Assembly: GCA_025175895.1 (NCBI GenBank)
Contig: CM045990.1
Span: forward strand, 744,001-808,000
Length of the DNA stretch: 64,000 nt
Reading direction: 5' to 3'
From: Wurfbainia villosa
Lineage: Eukaryota; Streptophyta; Magnoliopsida; Zingiberales; Zingiberaceae
The notes under the pieces are model-generated. The model was not told the origin of the DNA, did not search any database, and saw nothing but the letters and a program-made list of their open reading frames with translations. Below are positions 46,820 to 58,154 of this stretch, piece by piece (the stretch's first letter is position 1; each line of letters begins with the position of its first letter). The position numbers were made by a program, and so were the translations under genes.

Positions 46820-48360
46820 GCTAAATCGTCGGAACCACATTGGCTTTCCCTGGGTGGTAGCTGATGGTATAGTCATAATCCTTCAGGAACTCCATCCATC
46901 TCCTCTGTCGGAGATTGAGTTCCTTCTGTGTAAACAGATATTTGAGACTCTTATGATCAGTAAGAATCTCAAACGTAATACCATATAAATGATGCCTCCA
47001 AATCTTCAAGGCATAGATAATAGCGGCAAACTCTAAATCATGAACTGGGTAGTTTTTCTCATGATCCTTCAATCGCGAAGCATAAGAAACTACTCCTCTA
47101 CCGCGGCCGCATCAATATCGCGCCTAAACCTCAGAGAGACGATCGTATAAAGAACGAAACCATCGCCCCTCGATGGCAATACCGTAATCGGGCCGACACC
47201 AATCTCCTCTTCAACTCTCAAAACTAGTCTCGCACGCTCGCCCACGTGAACTTCACGCCTCTTCCCGGTAAGGCGGTCAATGGCATAGAAATGCTCGAGA
47301 AACCTCAACGAACTGTCTGTAATACCCGCCAAGCCTAGGAAATCGCGAACCTCTCGAATCGATTTCACGCTTCCCTAACTAGTGAACCTCGATCTTCGGG
47401 GGTCAATCAAATACCTCTACTCAAAACCACATGTCCCGAAAACCGATCGAGTGTAACCAAAACGCTGCACTTATTAAACTCGTGATATAGCCGCTCGTCG
47501 AGCCTATCTAGAACAAGTCGAAGATGTCGCGCGTGTTCCTCCTGAACGAGAATAAACCGTAATGTCATCGATAAAAACAATGACGAACCGATCTAGAAAA
47601 TCCATAAATTCACGGCTCATTAAGTCCATGAATATCCTTGAGCATTGGTAAGCCCAAATGGCATTACTAAAAACTCATAGTGTCCATATCCGTACAACGC
47701 CGCCTCCAATGTCGTAATCTCTAACCCTTAATTGATGATATCCGACCGCAGATCAATCTTAGAATAGACCGATGTTCCTCTCGAGTGATCAAACAAGTCC
47801 TCAATACGTGCAGGATATTTATTCTTGATAGTGACGGCGCTCAATTGCCTCGTAGTCGATGCACGCCCTCATCGAACCATCTTTCTTCTTCACGAAGAGA
47901 ACCGAGAACCCTGTGGTGATGCACTAGGCTTAATAAAACCTCTGTCCAAAAGTTCCCGGAGCTCAACCTTTAACTCATCCAACTCTCTGGGGCCATACGA
48001 TAAGGAGCTGATGCCTGGTGTCGCCCCGTATTAACTCAATCATGAACTCCACTTGCCTTCCGGGAGGCTGCACTTAACTCCTCCGAAAGACATCCGATAC
48101 TCCTGACAATAGGGATGTCCGCGATCTGAGAGTCACCACTATCTTCTACATTGATCATAGATAATAGAAAACCCTGACAACCGTGCAATAAAAGCTTCTG
48201 AGCCTGAATCGCAGATATGGTCGCTATACCGTCCCGATGCTGAAAATCCACGAGGGTTGGTTCGAGGTCTAAATGTGACCACCCTCGTCGGCAATCCCAT
48301 CGCGGGCGTGATATACCGATGTACCAATCCATGCCAAGAATAATGTCGAACTCGACTATG
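46820..48360 (-). pseudogene. Reverse transcriptase-RNase H with protease end, heavily frame-broken (element H)
   Basis: RNase H is at 46821-47072 (NYPVHDLEFAAIIYALKIW, ILTDHKSLKYLFTQKELNLR). To its right the reverse transcriptase can be traced in pieces: EVRDFLGLAG at about 47330-47360, the catalytic FIDD near 47560, the LFVKK-type region near 47880. The protease end, ILGMDWYIGISRPRWDCRR, is near 48270-48350. The segment from 47095 rightward changes frame every few dozen bases. At about 46825-46838, between RNase H and integrase, another frame break falls where these elements have the ADALSRK motif. The order PR-RT-RH-IN is that of Ty3 elements. Confidence 0.8.
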
Positions 48361-50388
48361 TCCGCATCAATAAATCTACCGTAAGAATGATGTTACCAAA
48401 ATCTAAGGGACAACCTCGAACCTCTTGGGTGACATCCATTGTATCGCTGACGGTAGGGAGACGACTAATCTCGTGATCTACTTGGGTAATCTACCGATCT
48501 CTCTCATAAAAGTACGAAAATAAACGAATGCGAACTACCGATCAACTAGCATAATAGCCGAAAATGCATATAGTGAAACCGCATCGCTGAAATACGGATT
48601 CGCTGCTCGCGCATCCTCTCCGTAATCGCATGAATCCGCCGGGCCTCCGGTGGCGGAGGTGGTATCACCCGGCCGATAGGAAGGCCGTATAAGGCCGCGA
48701 TCGGCATCGGGCCAGGCCCGATCTCAACTAGTGTGGCGGCCGCACGAGCATCAGAATAAAGCGCCGCCGCTAATGGTACTGCATCAGCTGGCCGAGATCA
48801 GATCCGCATCGCGTCCCGAATCAACTCTGCGATACCGCAGACGTGCACCGTGTACTCGTCCCATAAATGCCATAGCGACTCCCGCAGGGGAGCCGCCCTC
48901 GCGGGCGCTGGCGTCGGTCCGCCGTCGCCCTCTCCGAGTCCTGCATCGACGCAACGGTCCTCCCCGAATAGAAACCCGGAAGCCACATGCCGAGCCTTCA
49001 ACGAACAATCTCATGTGTCCGTGCAGGTGCAATAATAACAAACTCGGCCGCCCAAGGTGCAGCCGAGATGATATGCTCTTCGATCCACAACGAGTACAAG
49101 AGTAGGTGTCGCCAATGGGCGGTCCGCCGCTCGAAAAGACCGCGAGGGCCCACCAAGATCGCCCCGATTTGAGGCCGGGCTAGATGCCCTGTAATGACTC
49201 GACCCGGCTGATCGCGCCACTCACGATGTCCGAGATCCGCGGGTCGATGGGTCCGACCAGATCTTTCACCGCTTTCCTCTTCCCGCTCAGATGACCTCCG
49301 CTGAGCCGACTCGATCAACAAAGCTCTATCCAACGCCTCTGAGGAAGAACTACCAAATCCTCGCCATCCCGACCAGATGCCCATCCGGTCGCAACAAACC
49401 GCATCATCCGTGACCTATCCTCAAGAACTAACTCGGGCAAAACCTGCTAACCGATTAAATTCAGATTATACTCCATCATCGAGCGATTATTCGCTTAGAC
49501 TCGTAAAATCCCGACGCCTCATCATCCGATATGCCCGGGAAATATCGACTCTCAAAAGCCTCTCTAAATTTCGCCCATGTAACCCGCCGCCGCTAATAAT
49601 CGAGCCGTGATATCCCACCGTGATCTCGCCTCGCCAGAAATGGAAGGCCGCTTAACTCGCTTTCTCCCACTGAGCAGATCATATAGTAGAAGGTACGCTC
49701 CATCGCCTCGATCCAAGACTAAGCCACGATCGGATCGGCCTCCTCCGAATAAAGTGAACCGCTCTTCATCGACTTAGCCAATCCCGAATCCGAGCTCAGG
49801 CCGCAGCCTACATCGTGAGGATAAGTAGGGCCGAGCATCGAGTGAGGGTCGACCGGGCCTACCGATGGGCCTCGGGTCCGTAGTAGAAGGTCCCATCGGG
49901 GTTTCGATGTGTAGCAAGAGGATCTCCCCGGTACATCGGATGCCCAAAGAATGGGTATCTCGAGGAGGATCCGCCGAGGATCGAGGATCCACTACTCCCG
50001 CAAAGACACTCGTGGAATCGACCGATCAATATGCTCACCTCGTGAGATCTCTCCGCAAGTCACCACCAAAGATCTGGGTCCTCTCGGGCGTGGCTGCCCC
50101 ATTACCACGCCTGCCGCAGAAGTACGCCACCTCGCCTCATATCTCTGTAAATGAATACAGATATTACCATAAATAAAAACATATCAAATTTATCATCATA
50201 CCTATTTCACCGTCGGGAGAGGTCCGAGTCACTAAAACCCCATATTAATCTCAAAAATCCTCGAATTTCCAAACATAAAAATCATCTAAATCCATACCAA
50301 TCCAAAATTTCCAAATTACCTCGCAAAACCTCGCCAATACATGGCGAACTCCAAAAAAATCCAAAACTCCTAGGAACTCAAAAACCTA
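48361..50388 (-). pseudogene. Gag region of element H, broken
   Basis: On the minus strand between the protease and the PBS. Signals are weak: a CTRCG-type half of a zinc knuckle near 49070-49110, and gag-like text around 49560-49790. Open frames are all short (under 130 codons) and on both strands, with unusually high density of CGA/TCG strings. The gag assignment rests on position. Confidence 0.55.
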
Positions 50389-50403
50389 GGCGCCTCGATA
50401 CCA
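50389..50403 (-). promoter_or_regulatory. Primer-binding site of element H
   Basis: The minus strand reads TGGTATCGAGGCGCC seven bases inside the 5' LTR. It matches the initiator-Met primer site up to TGGTATC, then has CGAG where CAGAG is expected. Confidence 0.65.
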
Positions 50404-50410
50404 AATAAAT

Positions 50411-52855
50411 TGTCACCCAAGGAGACCACTGCACAAAAATCCGACAAAGATCTCTCTCAGACGGGTGACAATCTAAATTTTATATACAAGGCCTACACCA
50501 CTATACATCCCAACACGATCGAATCCAAACTCACACGCAAGATATAAATCAGGCCTCGGGCCAACAATCAAATGATATACACAAAGAATATCATAACTAA
50601 ATCCTACCCCTTCTCGCCATCGTAAGGTGAATACTCAACCAAAATCCAATCGAACAAACCCGAATAGAAGTCCATAAGAACACCAAAAATCCAAATACAA
50701 AAAAATCAATCTCCAAACCTATACATATCCTCTAACCAAAATATCCAAACCATAAAGCAAATATCCACAAATAAAACATCTACGAGTGGGGACTCTCCGA
50801 CTTCATCTCAAATAGATATAAATCAACGGGGTGAGTTCAAAGAACTCAAGGGTATAGTAGATATGCAAAATCGGTATAGCTAATAATAAAATATCATGCC
50901 AAGATACTTCTCACATAAATAGGGTATGCAAGCAAGAAATACAAAATGATCAGATTTACTCAATCTCCTACACTGATATAGGAGCATGTGCCTGACTAGA
51001 AGTAATAGAGTCCTGACCATATATAAACATGTATCCTGTATGCATGACAATCATATGCACATCCAAGGCATCAATACAATAATGCAGCAAACACAATACA
51101 AAATGCAATCAGTGCAAAATGCATGTCGTGCCAATGACATGGTCACCCCTGACGCCAGTCAGCCGCCTCACACGCAATGGTGAAGCCGAGTGGGTAGGGC
51201 TATGACAACTGTGCACTCTGTCATCACTGCTCCTGAGTGACCGAGTGGACAGGATGCTGTCGGAGTACACCTATCCTCCTGCCCCAAACATAGTGGGGAG
51301 CTAAGCTTGTCAGAGGAGGGATCCTCGCCGCTACCACGCGCCTCATCGCTACCCATGAGGCGGTCAATGGAACTGACAGAGCAACTGCACACACCCTCCT
51401 GATGTACCACTAACCCATGAGTGGCAGTGTGTGCAGGCCATGTAACTAGCTGCGGGCTCAACAATAATGGAACCCCGTCCAGCTAGCATGCAATCATGCG
51501 AAAATGGTGCATGATACTAAAGCATGTAAATCCTACTCATAATATACCTATCCGAATGATATGTACAACCATATATACATATCCCTAATCCATGTACTAT
51601 GATCCAAATCAAACAGGAAAATATAATCATATCCTATCACATGCATGTATCTAGTAGGCACCAAAAGTATATCAGGCATATAAACATGAAAAAGTTATTT
51701 TTAAGCCATCCTACTAGCATATCAATTTGACTTAATCTAAACGTTAAGTCAAAATACCCGCCTGAATATATATCCGCAAGAAGAACCGAATCGTCACGAC
51801 TGGGGACCTGCCTCGTGACCGAAACCTGCATATAGCATAATTATAGTCAAGCACAAAATATACAATTCAACAACAAATCGAATAATTAATCGATTTCCTT
51901 CATAACCCTATCAATCCAATTAATTCCTAATCCTCCAAATATCATACCGATCAACCGAATAATACCCGAATCAACCCAAACCGACCAATCAAGCTCACCC
52001 GCCCTAGAAATTCCACCGACAACCAATCCTTTCCCAAATTAGTTCTCCAACTCAATTTACAGTGGCTCACACATTATTCACAGCCGACACATCCAACCCT
52101 AACCACACGACACCCTCCAAATCAAACCCTTACAACCTCTCTCACAGTCGTCCCCAATTCCTTCCCTACTGCCCTACTCACCGGCACCATCAACCCTCAC
52201 CGATCACTGCCCAAAATCAACTAGCCGAAAAATAAAACTAAGTACTTACCGAAATCTCCACTCACCGGCGACACTAAGGAGCTCAGGCTGAAGGCAAGCG
52301 GTCGGAGGGATGGCCGATCGCAAGACACAAAAGTACGCAAACGGGACGGTGGAGGAAAGAAAAGAGGGCGTCGGGCGACGGCGACAAGACGCACGGCGAC
52401 GGCGGTGCTCGCGTTGGGCAGCGTCGGGCAGCGGAGGGGAAAAGAAAAGGCTTGGTCGCCGGAGAAGAGGGTTGGCGACCGGCGCGGCGGCGAAAGACAG
52501 CCGGCTCGCGGCAATCCTTTAGCAGCGGCGGCCGGCGCGCGTCGGTGGTCGGCGAAGCGGAGATCGTCGACGGAGGAAAGGGCGCTGGCGAAGAAGCAAA
52601 GGAGGGCGTCGGCGGAAGGACTCGCGCGAGGAACTGCCGAGGGGAATGGTTGCGGCGCGGCGGGGAAAAAGGAAATAGAAAAAGAAATAAAACTTAGGGT
52701 TACCGGTTTAGGTTAATACCCCCCTTAAATAAGGCCTATCTATTTTATCCCCGAAAAAATCTCGTACAGAGTCCGAAATCTTTAAAAATTTCCAGAATTA
52801 TTTCCTTAATTATTGGGCCTTTTAATTTAGGGTTTTTAAATCCCCGTATTTAACA
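50411..52855 (-). repeat. Element H 5' LTR
   Basis: Partner of 42772-45166. Ends TTTAACA, directly followed by AAACC (52856-52860), the right TSD copy. Compared with the partner, several short GC-containing strings are missing or rewritten near its start (50411-50860). In other places (51780-51840, 52300-52680) it is the fuller copy. Confidence 0.9.
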
Positions 52856-53682
52856 AAACCTCATATTTGAGGTGTGCGGTGCCTTGTGGACCGACTGAGC
52901 CACTAGGGCTCGATCAAGGAAGTGGCCCAAAGAATGATCGATGATGGATGATCAATAACGATTATGTTATCACGATCGATGCTCGATTTTCGCCAGATTG
53001 GAGTCTCACTCATCTTGAGAGACGAGCAATGAGGTGATGGCTCATCACATCGTCGATGGTCATGATCGATCCGATCGATGTCCTAGCCGCTGGATTTTTC
53101 GGCGTGGATTACACCCATTGTCTCACAAAGAATAGCAGGTGTGATCATCGATCGATGGTCCCGTCGATCATAACTGATCGACCTTTTCCAGCACAGGTTG
53201 AAGCTATATAAGGAGCTCGTGATGGAGGAAAAAACAACGATTTTCTTGGGCGAAATTGAAGGGGGAAGTTGGTGCTTTCCAGTCATTCAAAGCTAGTTCA
53301 AGGCAATCAAAGATCAAGCAATCCAAAGCTCTTGTAAAGTGTTTTTCCTTTACTTGCATTTGTATTTCATATTGTATTTGCTTGTATCTAATCGATTATT
53401 GTTGTAATCTTTATTGTACGAGGTTTCTCCGCCTCCGGATTGTTCCGAGAAGGAGTGTTTATTAGTGGTTGCATGTGCATCACTAGAGCTCGTAGAGCTC
53501 GATCCGTGGAGTAGGAACCGTGCGGTTCCGAACCACGTTATATCGTTGTGTTAGCGTGTTGTGCATTTCGTTATCGTTATTACTTTTCTATTTCCGCTGC
53601 GCTAATGAAATTGTAGAAATAAACGCGAAAGAATTACATTGACGCTATTCACCCCCCTCTAGCCGTTACAATATAACTAACA
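52856..53682 (+). repeat. Element G 3' LTR, second part
   Basis: Continues from 42334 after element H (52856-52860 is the TSD copy). Homologous to 35071-35904. The palindrome region 52880-53190 is altered in its own way (for example ATCATCGATCGATGG). TATA box at about 53204-53213. Ends ATATAACTAACA, then TSD GGAAC (53683-53687). Confidence 0.9.
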
Positions 53683-54247
53683 GGAACAAGGGATTACAAT
53701 GCTTTCATGGTCTTCTCTTCGGCGTTGAAGTGCAAGGCATGGACCTTCGGCGACGTTCCTCCTCCCTATTGCAAGTTCCCGAAGCTTTTTAGGGTTTCGG
53801 TGTGCCGTCCTAGTCGTCGTGCCTCCCCCCTAGGGTTTGGGCGGAGCCATCCTTATATTACATCACCTCGGACTGCTGCAAAATTCGGAAAAAGCCCTAG
53901 TCGCATAAATCTGGTGGGCCGCCACATGGCCGTGTGTTTCCACACGGCTAGGCCGTGTACGACCCTAAGGTGGCTGATCTCGCCCATTGGACACGACCGT
54001 GTGTAGCCACATGCCCTGGCCGTGTCCTACTCTGCGTCTAGCTGTGAAATGTCCGTCTTTTGCTCCGAAAGTGCACCTTTTTCTCCCGAAATGCTAACCT
54101 GCACCCAAAAGTACAAATAGAAGACCTCCGAACCAGAAAATAGGAAATGCGTGCAAAATAAAGTAACATATGCATGAAACTAACATAAAATGTAATGAGA
54201 TGTGAGCGAAAACTACTCCTAAAACCCTATATGTTTTGCTCACATCA
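53683..54247 (-). repeat. Element E 5' LTR, second part
   Basis: Continues from 34464; homologous to 26462-27026. Contains GGCCGTGTG dyads at 53925-54030 and ends CTCACATCA at 54247, followed by the TSD ATCAG. A few bases are lost next to the TATA position (53868-53875 reads TTATATTACAT rather than TTATATAGACAT). Confidence 0.9.
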
Positions 54248-54448
54248 ATCAGCCGGGTCTTCTCTTGCCAAGACTCATCGTCTGGGACTTTACTGCCAAG
54301 AGGCCACACCTCCGGGACTTCACTGCCAAGACTCCTCGTCCGGAACTTCACTTGCCAAGCATGGTCTCCTAGAGCTGTCGGGACTTCCCTCGCCAACTCC
54401 CCGTTGGTCTTTCCAACACCAAGTTTCCGCGACTTGGATTTTCCCAAT
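54248..54448 (-). repeat. Element D left LTR, second part (truncated)
   Basis: Continues D's left LTR after E. It matches 63430-63670 of the right LTR (GGTCTTCTCTTGCCAAGACT...CCCCGTTGGTCTTTCCAACACC). It then breaks off near 54448 and joins internal sequence, so about 250 bases of LTR and the PPT of this end are deleted. Confidence 0.75.
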
Positions 54449-55324
54449 GGTGATTGCTATAAAAAGATAGACTTCACCAAGGTTTTTTAAAAATATTTTC
54501 AAAACCTTAATTTCAATCATGGTCTATGGGCTAAGTATAAATGACTTGTATATTAGCTTTCCTCATGATTTATACCTATAATTGCGATGAGTTTAAGTTC
54601 ATCTAGATGCAACATATATGCACCTTGAACTTAACTCATTTTCCTAACACCTGTATCAATACACACGCATGTCAATCTAATGTTCTTATGAGATGTGGGT
54701 TTAGGTTATTAGGGTTTCACGCATTTTTCTAGATAATACTATTTGATTCTCTTATTCTTGGAACTTCAAATCATGTCATTGTCCTTAAATTGATTTTAAT
54801 TGTCCTAAATGGATGAATGATGATCATGGCATAAGAATGTGTATAATTGAAAAGTATTTGCCAATAATCATGATGTCATGACATAAAAAATAACCTAAGT
54901 GTAAGCATGACATACATTAACCTAAGTTTTATCATGACAATTAAAATAATCATATGAAGCATGATGTCATGACATGACATATATGGTAAGCAAAACATGA
55001 CAAATATATAACGGTATAAAATACCTAAGCTTTAAATCTAATTGCCATTTTCTAGATTTAAACCCAATTTGGCCATAATACCATTCATCTTCCAAGTGTG
55101 CCAAAAAAACCAAAATGACACATCATGACTCTTAACCGAATTGTGTCAATTTTGATCAATTTTACAACTTCTATAAAATTTATTGGCACATCCTAAAATC
55201 TTTTAGGACATAATTCAACCTCATTACAAGGAATCCCAAAACCTTAAAAATGTCCTAAAGTGCTACCTTTATCATGGTTAGGTTAACTACCTATCCAATC
55301 AAGGTTGGCATACACTAAACTCAT
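54449..55324 (-). other. Element D 3' internal non-coding region
   Basis: No gene. Reverse-complement homology to two separate parts of element G: 54460-55060 to 40150-40740, and 55080-55320 to 37600-37780. In G these two parts are separated by 2.3 kb that contains ORF2. Here they abut. Confidence 0.7.
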
Positions 55325-56582
55325 CTAGCATGAGGGTATCACACTCCTAGGAACCCAAAACCTATTGGAGCTCCTTGGGTTTACTAGGTACTCACTAGGA
55401 ATAACTTCCCTTGGTACCATCATAATGACTCTCCTAGGCTTGGAAGCCTTGGTCATTGTGGTCTTGTCAAGGTTAACCCTAGGGATTGCTTCCCTTGCAA
55501 CCTTGTTAGTGGCTTTCCTAGGATTCATTGAAACCTTAGCCACTAGACACTTACCATGGTCAACTCTAGGGATGGCTTCCCTTGTGACCTTGGTTTTCCT
55601 AAACCTAGTACTAGTTCCATAATTATATGAAATATTGTGGTAGGTTTGTAAGGTCATCTTGGCCTTAGGCTTGTGACCCAAACCTTCCTTGCCCTTAATT
55701 GAATCTTTCTTACCAACACCTAAGTTTTGTCCATTTGACCCTATAATCATGTTTTCCATCTTACTTAGGGTCTTCTCTATTTTCTCAAGCTTTGACCTCA
55801 AAACATGATTTTTCCTTTTCTAATACCTCAATTTTTGAATTTCCATTGTTTCTTGAGATATTTTTCTTCCTAGGTACATGCCAAGATTTCTTAGGTTTAT
55901 TAGATGGGGTCTCAACCTTATCCCTAAGATTACAATGTTTGACACCTAAACAAAAATACTTATTTTTAAATTGATCCTTAGGCTTACTACTAGCATACTT
56001 CTTATAATCATCAACAATTACAAATAAACTGAAACCATTCCTAGAATTCTTTCTATCATTACATAAAATACGAGCATTATTAAAATTTACCATAGAGTTT
56101 GCCTTAGCTCTCTCTACATTTGAACTCTCTCCTTTGCTCTTCTGAGGGTGCCTCCCCCTAGGACATTGGCTCCGGTAATGTCCCCGTTTGTTGCACTTGA
56201 AGCATACTATATGATCCTTGCTCTTGCAAATTGGGACTCCGGCTTCCTTTGACTTTTCTTTGGACCTTATGCTGGTTGAGCCTTTATGACTCTTTTTGGG
56301 CATTACTCTTATAATGCCCTACTTCTCTACACTCAAAGCATGTTATATAATTTTTATTTTTAACAATTGCATTTGAGTTATCTCCTTAAATGGTAGGTGA
56401 ATTTTGGCTTTCTTCTTCACGTCCGGAGGTAGATGGATCCTCCTCTTGCTCTTGTTCAAAAGTTGAAGATCTAAGCTCCCCTTCAATTCTTGAAGTGGAG
56501 GCTTCTACAATTTCTTCCACCTCTTCGTCGGAAGTTGAACATCTATTAACCTCCGAGTCTACATGAGCTTGGGACAAAGATG
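55325..56582 (-). pseudogene. Gag of element D, C-terminal part
   Basis: Continuation of the gag that starts at 62174, split by element I. From the left TSD (56578-56582) it reads through an acidic Ser/Glu-rich linker (EEVEEIVEASTSRIEGE). After a stop and a frame change come zinc knuckle CFKCNKRGHYRSQC near 56190-56230, a Lys-rich region, a coiled-coil stretch (LEKIEKTLSKMENM) and a C-terminus (FWVPRSVIPSC) like that of G's gag (FWVPKSVIDSR). Here the knuckle has all four metal ligands, unlike the second knuckle of G. Frame breaks near 56385, 56300 and 55800. Confidence 0.8.
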
Positions 56583-57660
56583 TGTTGGTGCAGGGGCACT
56601 AGATAATCGAACCTGTATTTTGATTATGGAAAAGACACAAAGTTAAGTTTACATCGTTATCTCACGAGCTAAATCGAGTGTGCAGAAAAGTACTATAGCT
56701 AGAGCTGAAGGCTAGCGACACCCGGAGGAAGCTACGGTGGTCGGGCGACACTCGAGTGACTTTGGAGGGAGCCGAAGGAATCGAGTGGAAGGCTGGAAGC
56801 GAGAGCTACAAAGTAAGTATCGAGGTAAGCTCGTGTGAGTGAGAGATGGTAAGGTCGTGTCCTGTTTACGGGGACGACCGTAGGCGGCGATCTGAATAAG
56901 ACTTCCTGTGGAAGGTCTAGGTCGAGATCGGACGGTTAGAAATCGTCATATTTACCATTTTCCATGCTAATCTCTTACTGTAGGGAAGTGGCCAGGCTGG
57001 CAGTCGACTGCTGGACATAGGGCAGTCGACTGATGCTCATCAGTCGACTGATGGGAGGCATCAGTCGACTGATGGTGACGAATCAGCTTTTGCGCTTGGT
57101 CAAAACGAATAACGTTTGACACGGCCACTTCGCGATAAAATTTTGTACAACTTTGGGATCTGTTCCAAAACATTAGGAGACATATTCAGAGGACAAAATC
57201 TATAAAAGGAGGGGAGGATTCCAACTCCAAATATCATCAAGTTTATTCTCAAGTGCTCCTACAATGCCAACGCTCCAACGCCGTCATAATGCCGATGCGA
57301 CGACAAGTTCAAATCTCCTTCGTCGGCAGTAGTAGCAAGTAATTGTTTTTATTATATTCTTTATTTTAATCGTAACGAGGTGAGGTAGGCTTGTTGCCTC
57401 ATCCTCGTACTTCCGGTTTTGTGATCGTTGTCTCCTACCTCCAACGAGGAGGAGACATTATAGTGTTTTGCCCTCCGTACGCGGTCTTGGACCGTTAGGG
57501 CATTGGAGTAGCAACCGTTGGGTTGTGAACCAAGTAAAAATAAACTTGTCTTCTTATTTTTCCGCTGTGTCTACTCGAGTTTTAACAAACGTAAACGAAC
57601 GGAAAAAAAATTCTACGCTCGCTATTCACCCCCCCTCTAGCGACGCTTCTTGATCCAACA
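56583..57660 (+). repeat. Element I 5' LTR
   Basis: Starts TGTTGGTGCAGGGGC and ends CTTGATCCAACA. Four perfect CAGTCGACTG decamers lie at 57001, 57023, 57041 and 57062. TATA box CTATAAAAGG begins at 57200. A C-run and CTCTAGCGACG tail are near the end. Confidence 0.92.
57200..57209 (+). promoter_or_regulatory. TATA box of LTR I
   Basis: CTATAAAAGG, with the same string in the partner LTR near 61326 and in solo LTR F at 30794. It lies about 130 bases after the CAGTCGACTG cluster. Likely core promoter. Confidence 0.6.
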
Positions 57661-57662
57661 AT

Positions 57663-57674
57663 TGGTATCAGAGC
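57663..57674 (+). promoter_or_regulatory. Primer-binding site of element I
   Basis: TGGTATCAGAGC, two bases after the LTR, a perfect initiator-Met primer site. The following 480 bases (to 58154) are leader without a gene. Confidence 0.9.
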
Positions 57675-58154
57675 GGGGGCGCTAAGATTTGGTAAAACCA
57701 CCGATCTAACACGTTTTGGTTTTCTGTTCGTATTTTTCGATTCGTATTTTTTTTAGGTCTTTTTCCTCCCACACTACTAATCCAAGACGAAGTCTTGGTA
57801 CGTTTCTTTTGGTTGTGTGCTTGCAAGTATTCTCTCTTGGAGTAGTCGACGGTAAAACGGTCATAACTTTTCGCACAAGTGGACTCACATAACGATCTAC
57901 CTACCAAATCGAAGCTCTCTGAGAGATCTACATTTCTTATGAGGGTTTACCCTCGTAACAAGCTATTTCCATCCCCAAAATCCAATGTCTAGTACCCTTT
58001 CGGGGACATCGAAGGTCGTAAGTCGTTAGTTTTTGTTAGTTTCTTATTTTTCTCATTTAATTCGGTTTATTTCCTATTTATTTCTCGCATTACTAATCCA
58101 AGACCAAGTCTTGGAATTCCCTTTGATTTTTATTCGTGTTTTGCAAGATACTTA

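Larger units (their letters stand above)
42772..52855 (-). mobile_element. Element H: Ty3 chromovirus (Tekay/Del-like), pol-containing
   Basis: The only element in the window with recognisable protease, reverse transcriptase, RNase H and integrase. LTRs: left (3') 42772-45166, right (5') 50411-52855, with TG...CA ends. The minus-strand PPT AGTGGGGGAGAA is at 45167-45178 and a PBS related to initiator-Met is at 50389-50403. Gag lies at about 48500-50390, pol at 45264-48500, all minus. A chromodomain-like tail and long LTRs point to the Tekay branch. The frame is broken in several places, especially from 46825 to 50390. Confidence 0.88.
34465..53682 (+). mobile_element. Element G: copia-type element with gag and ORF2, carrying H
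   Basis: Plus-strand element inside E's 5' LTR, with TGTTGG...TAACTAACA ends and TSD GGAAC. Without H and the adjoining 437 bp it is about 8.7 kb. Order: LTR (34465-35904), initiator-Met PBS, gag (35977-37584), spacer, spliced ORF2 (38737-40014), 3' spacer, PPT AAAAAGGGGGAGAT (41715-41728), LTR (41729-42334 plus 52861-53682). No protease, integrase or reverse transcriptase is present, so it is non-autonomous. Confidence 0.88.
25657..54247 (-). mobile_element. Element E: Athila-like non-autonomous element, carrying F, G and H
   Basis: This is a second copy of the C family, in D's left LTR. TSD ATCAG flanks it. With nested insertions removed, its layout equals C: 5' LTR (33655-34464 plus 53688-54247), PBS, gag-protease, ORF1, PPT, 3' LTR (25657-27026). 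The two LTRs are both 1370 bp once G and one copy of its TSD are taken out. It carries solo LTR F in the protease gene and element G in the 5' LTR. It has no polymerase gene. Confidence 0.9.

Noticed and set aside
48731..49384. Pairs of long plus- and minus-strand ORFs rich in Arg and Pro
   Set aside because: They lie in the altered block of element H, where high GC content opens frames on both strands. None has a recognisable domain.
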